A stretch of DNA of 64,000 nucleotides, from NCBI RefSeq assembly GCF_017254865.1, contig NZ_JAFKCV010000002.1, forward strand, positions 103,740-167,739, written 5' to 3'. A program made the position numbers and the translations under genes. The notes below the pieces were generated by a model that had not been told where the DNA came from, did not search any database, and was given only the letters and a program-made list of their open reading frames with translations. How positions within the stretch are numbered: position 1 is the first letter of the stretch; the number at the start of each line of letters is the position of its first letter. This document shows, piece by piece, positions 62,243 to 64,000 of the stretch. Source of the DNA: Bowmanella dokdonensis (GTDB lineage Bacteria; Pseudomonadota; Gammaproteobacteria; Enterobacterales; Alteromonadaceae).

Positions 62243-62770
62243 TCAGGCTCGTTTCAGGCGTTCCTGTTGCTCCACACAGGGTAGCAGACAATCGGGAACC
62301 ACCCGAATCAATTCAAACTGCTTTAAGTGTTTGCCGTTACCCAGCTCAAACCTGGGCTCCAGATTCATACACAGGCAACTGCTTCTTACATCTTCCACCA
62401 CCCATACCCTGGCCTGCTGTTCAGCAGAGCTCAGCCAGGCGACCTGGTGATGGTAACCAGCGTCCCCATGGCGGCTGAAAAACCAGCTCTTGGGCATAAT
62501 GGGTTTATGAAAACGCTGCACGGCACACACATTCAGCGCCAGTTGGGTTTTCTGTGCATCATTGAGCCTCAGAGTCGATTTCTCCAACTGGGTACCGACC
62601 AGGCTGTAGATTTCCAGGTCCTGCAGATCGAAGGCTTCCTCGGACTCGGGTACCCTGCCCAGCACTTTGCTGCGATAGGGAGTGACAAACAGCATCTCGC
62701 CCATGACCAGAGCCAGGGACTGTTGTTGAGTGTCGAAATACCAGCGCCAAGAGCCATCCGGCTGCAACAT
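62243..62770 (-). CDS. zapC: cell division protein ZapC
   Basis: 175 aa from the ATG at 62770 (GAGGATTTC upstream); a longer frame begins at 62803. N-terminus QPDGSWRWYFD and the KPIMPKSWFFSRHG segment match E. coli ZapC, which bundles FtsZ at the division ring. Adjacent to pyrD as in E. coli. Confidence 0.88.
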   Translation of the reverse strand: MLQPDGSWRWYFDTQQQSLALVMGEMLFVTPYRSKVLGRVPESEEAFDLQDLEIYSLVGTQLEKSTLRLNDAQKTQLALNVCAVQRFHKPIMPKSWFFSRHGDAGYHHQVAWLSSAEQQARVWVVEDVRSSCLCMNLEPRFELGNGKHLKQFELIRVVPDCLLPCVEQQERLKRA

Positions 62771-62899
62771 GAAATCCTCGCGTATAAACAGTGGCTGAAG
62801 CAAGCTTATGCTACTCTGCCAGACTCATTAACACTATATTAAGCTACTCTTTTTATTAATAATTTATACGCATACCGGCGAAGGATCCGGCCAGGATCA

Positions 62900-63907
62900 T
62901 TATAAGGCCTCAACGATCTCCCGGATCAGTTTTGGCCCTTGGTAGATCAATGACGAGTAAATCTGGATCAGCGGTGATCCGGCAGCGATCCTGGCTTTAG
63001 CCGTCACGGCTGAGTCGATGCCCCCCACCCCAACAATCGGCATGGCCCCGTCCAGGGCCTTGCTGAGTTTCTGTGTCACCAACAGGCTGGCCTGGGTCAG
63101 GGGAGAGCCGCTCAGACCGCCGGCTTCCTCGGCATGAGGCTGGCCTGTGACTTTGCTGCGATCCAAGGTGGTATTTGTGGCGATCACCCCATCCATTCCG
63201 GCTTGGGTTAGGGAACGGGCAATATCGACAATTTCCTCGTCTTTCAGATCCGGCGCGATCTTGACCAGAATCGGCACATAGCGGCCATGCTGATCGCTCA
63301 GTCGTTGTTGCGCCTGTTTAAGTCCACGTAACAACGAATCCAACGCCTCACCGTACTGCAGATTACGCAGGCCCGGCGTATTGGGCGAAGAGATATTAAT
63401 GGTCACATAACCGGCGTGCGCATAAACCTTGTCCAGGCAAATCAGGTAGTCGTCCAGTGCGTTTTCTTCGGCCGTTGTTTTGTTCTTACCGATGTTAATG
63501 CCAAGCACGCCCTGATACTCAGCGTCTCTCACCCGCTCCACCAGGTAGTCCACCCCTTTATTGTTAAACCCCATGCGATTGATGATGGCGGCTGACTCAG
63601 GTAGACGAAACAGCCTGGGTTTTTCGTTGCCAGGCTGGGGTCTGGGGGTCACAGTACCCACTTCAATAAAACCGAATCCCATGGCGGCGAAGGCATCAAT
63701 ACACTCGCCATTCTTGTCAAGACCGGCCGCCAGCCCCAATGGATTCTTAAACCTCAGCCCGAATATTTCCACCGGCTTGTCCGGCAGGCTCTGGGCATAG
63801 AGTCTTTTAAGCAGGTTGTGCTGACTGGCCTGCAGGAATTTCAGACTCAGATCATGGGAACGTTCGGCGTCCAGACTGAACAACAGATTTCGTAATACTG
63901 AATACAT
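62900..63907 (-). CDS. pyrD: dihydroorotate dehydrogenase (class 2) PyrD
   Basis: 335 aa from the ATG at 63907 (AGAGGG upstream). Quinone-linked, membrane-associated enzyme of pyrimidine synthesis. N-terminal amphipathic helix [18 protein letters not shown]-site [11 protein letters not shown] and catalytic Ser in [14 protein letters not shown] identify class 2. Full length. About 93 bp upstream of the start are in the window and show no further gene. Confidence 0.96.
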   Translation of the reverse strand: MYSVLRNLLFSLDAERSHDLSLKFLQASQHNLLKRLYAQSLPDKPVEIFGLRFKNPLGLAAGLDKNGECIDAFAAMGFGFIEVGTVTPRPQPGNEKPRLFRLPESAAIINRMGFNNKGVDYLVERVRDAEYQGVLGINIGKNKTTAEENALDDYLICLDKVYAHAGYVTINISSPNTPGLRNLQYGEALDSLLRGLKQAQQRLSDQHGRYVPILVKIAPDLKDEEIVDIARSLTQAGMDGVIATNTTLDRSKVTGQPHAEEAGGLSGSPLTQASLLVTQKLSKALDGAMPIVGVGGIDSAVTAKARIAAGSPLIQIYSSLIYQGPKLIREIVEAL

Positions 63908-64000
63908 GGATCCCTCTTTAATGGCTGCAATTTCGCCTCCTACTGACTGCGGCATAGCGTACTTCATGTACATCGCCGCTCCATGGCATCCGTGCCACCG

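Noticed and set aside
62327..62842. 171-codon plus-strand frame
   Set aside because: It is antisense to zapC, which matches its family and has a good ribosome site.

Overview
The window reads as a stretch of a gammaproteobacterial chromosome, most likely from the Alteromonadales (an Alteromonadaceae-like denitrifier such as Bowmanella is my guess from memory; no database was searched). The right end carries housekeeping genes in an order typical of that group: fabA, rmf, a DUF3466/GlyGly-CTERM protein, uup, a glutaredoxin-like gene, rlmKL, zapC and pyrD. Everything to the left is an anaerobic respiration island: nitrate reduction, NO reduction, N2O reduction, molybdenum cofactor synthesis, molybdate uptake, and anaerobic or oxygen-independent enzymes for heme and deoxynucleotides. 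No nitrite reductase (nirS or nirK) is present in the window.

Layout, left to right. (1) 1-4.7 kb: a partial NrdG-like activase, a small protein of unknown function, trhP with an overlapping ferredoxin, mog, an MBL-fold lipoprotein and cdd. (2) 4.7-17 kb, nitric oxide and dNTP genes: norR, a quinol NO reductase operon that also encodes a two-helix membrane protein and a soluble CZB chemoreceptor, split class II ribonucleotide reductase nrdJab, a cytochrome P450, the di-iron repair protein YtfE/RIC and an HPP-CBS membrane protein. (3) 17-25.6 kb: the nosRZDFYL-tatE operon with a cytochrome c and a small trailing gene. (4) 26-38.9 kb: narGHJI with a parvulin and a Cys-rich small protein, divergent narX, a DUF6506 gene, narL and moeA. 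(5) 39-48.8 kb: hemN, three NarK-family transporters, a PP2C-kinase fusion and an outer-membrane porin. (6) 48.9-52.3 kb: moaA-mobA-moaB-moaC-moaD-moaE behind a probable Moco riboswitch. (7) 52.4-64 kb: housekeeping genes with modABC inserted.

Regulation can be read from the sequence. TTGAT-N4-ATCAA boxes (FNR/Anr type) lie upstream of the nrdG-like gene, nrdJ, hemN and the nitrate transport genes. NarL heptamers, three of them in 7-2-7 pairs, lie before the 136-aa gene, between narG and narX, and before narL. Two separate clusters of three GGT-N7-ACC sites, each followed by a sigma-54 -24/-12 element, lie upstream of norB and ytfE and define a NorR regulon. NrdR-type boxes overlap both ribonucleotide reductase promoters with the same geometry relative to the FNR box. 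The most interesting candidate for new biology is the P450 gene: it follows ytfE on the same strand behind a NorR/sigma-54 promoter, and its I-helix lacks the usual acidic residue while keeping the threonine, as in fungal P450 NO reductase.
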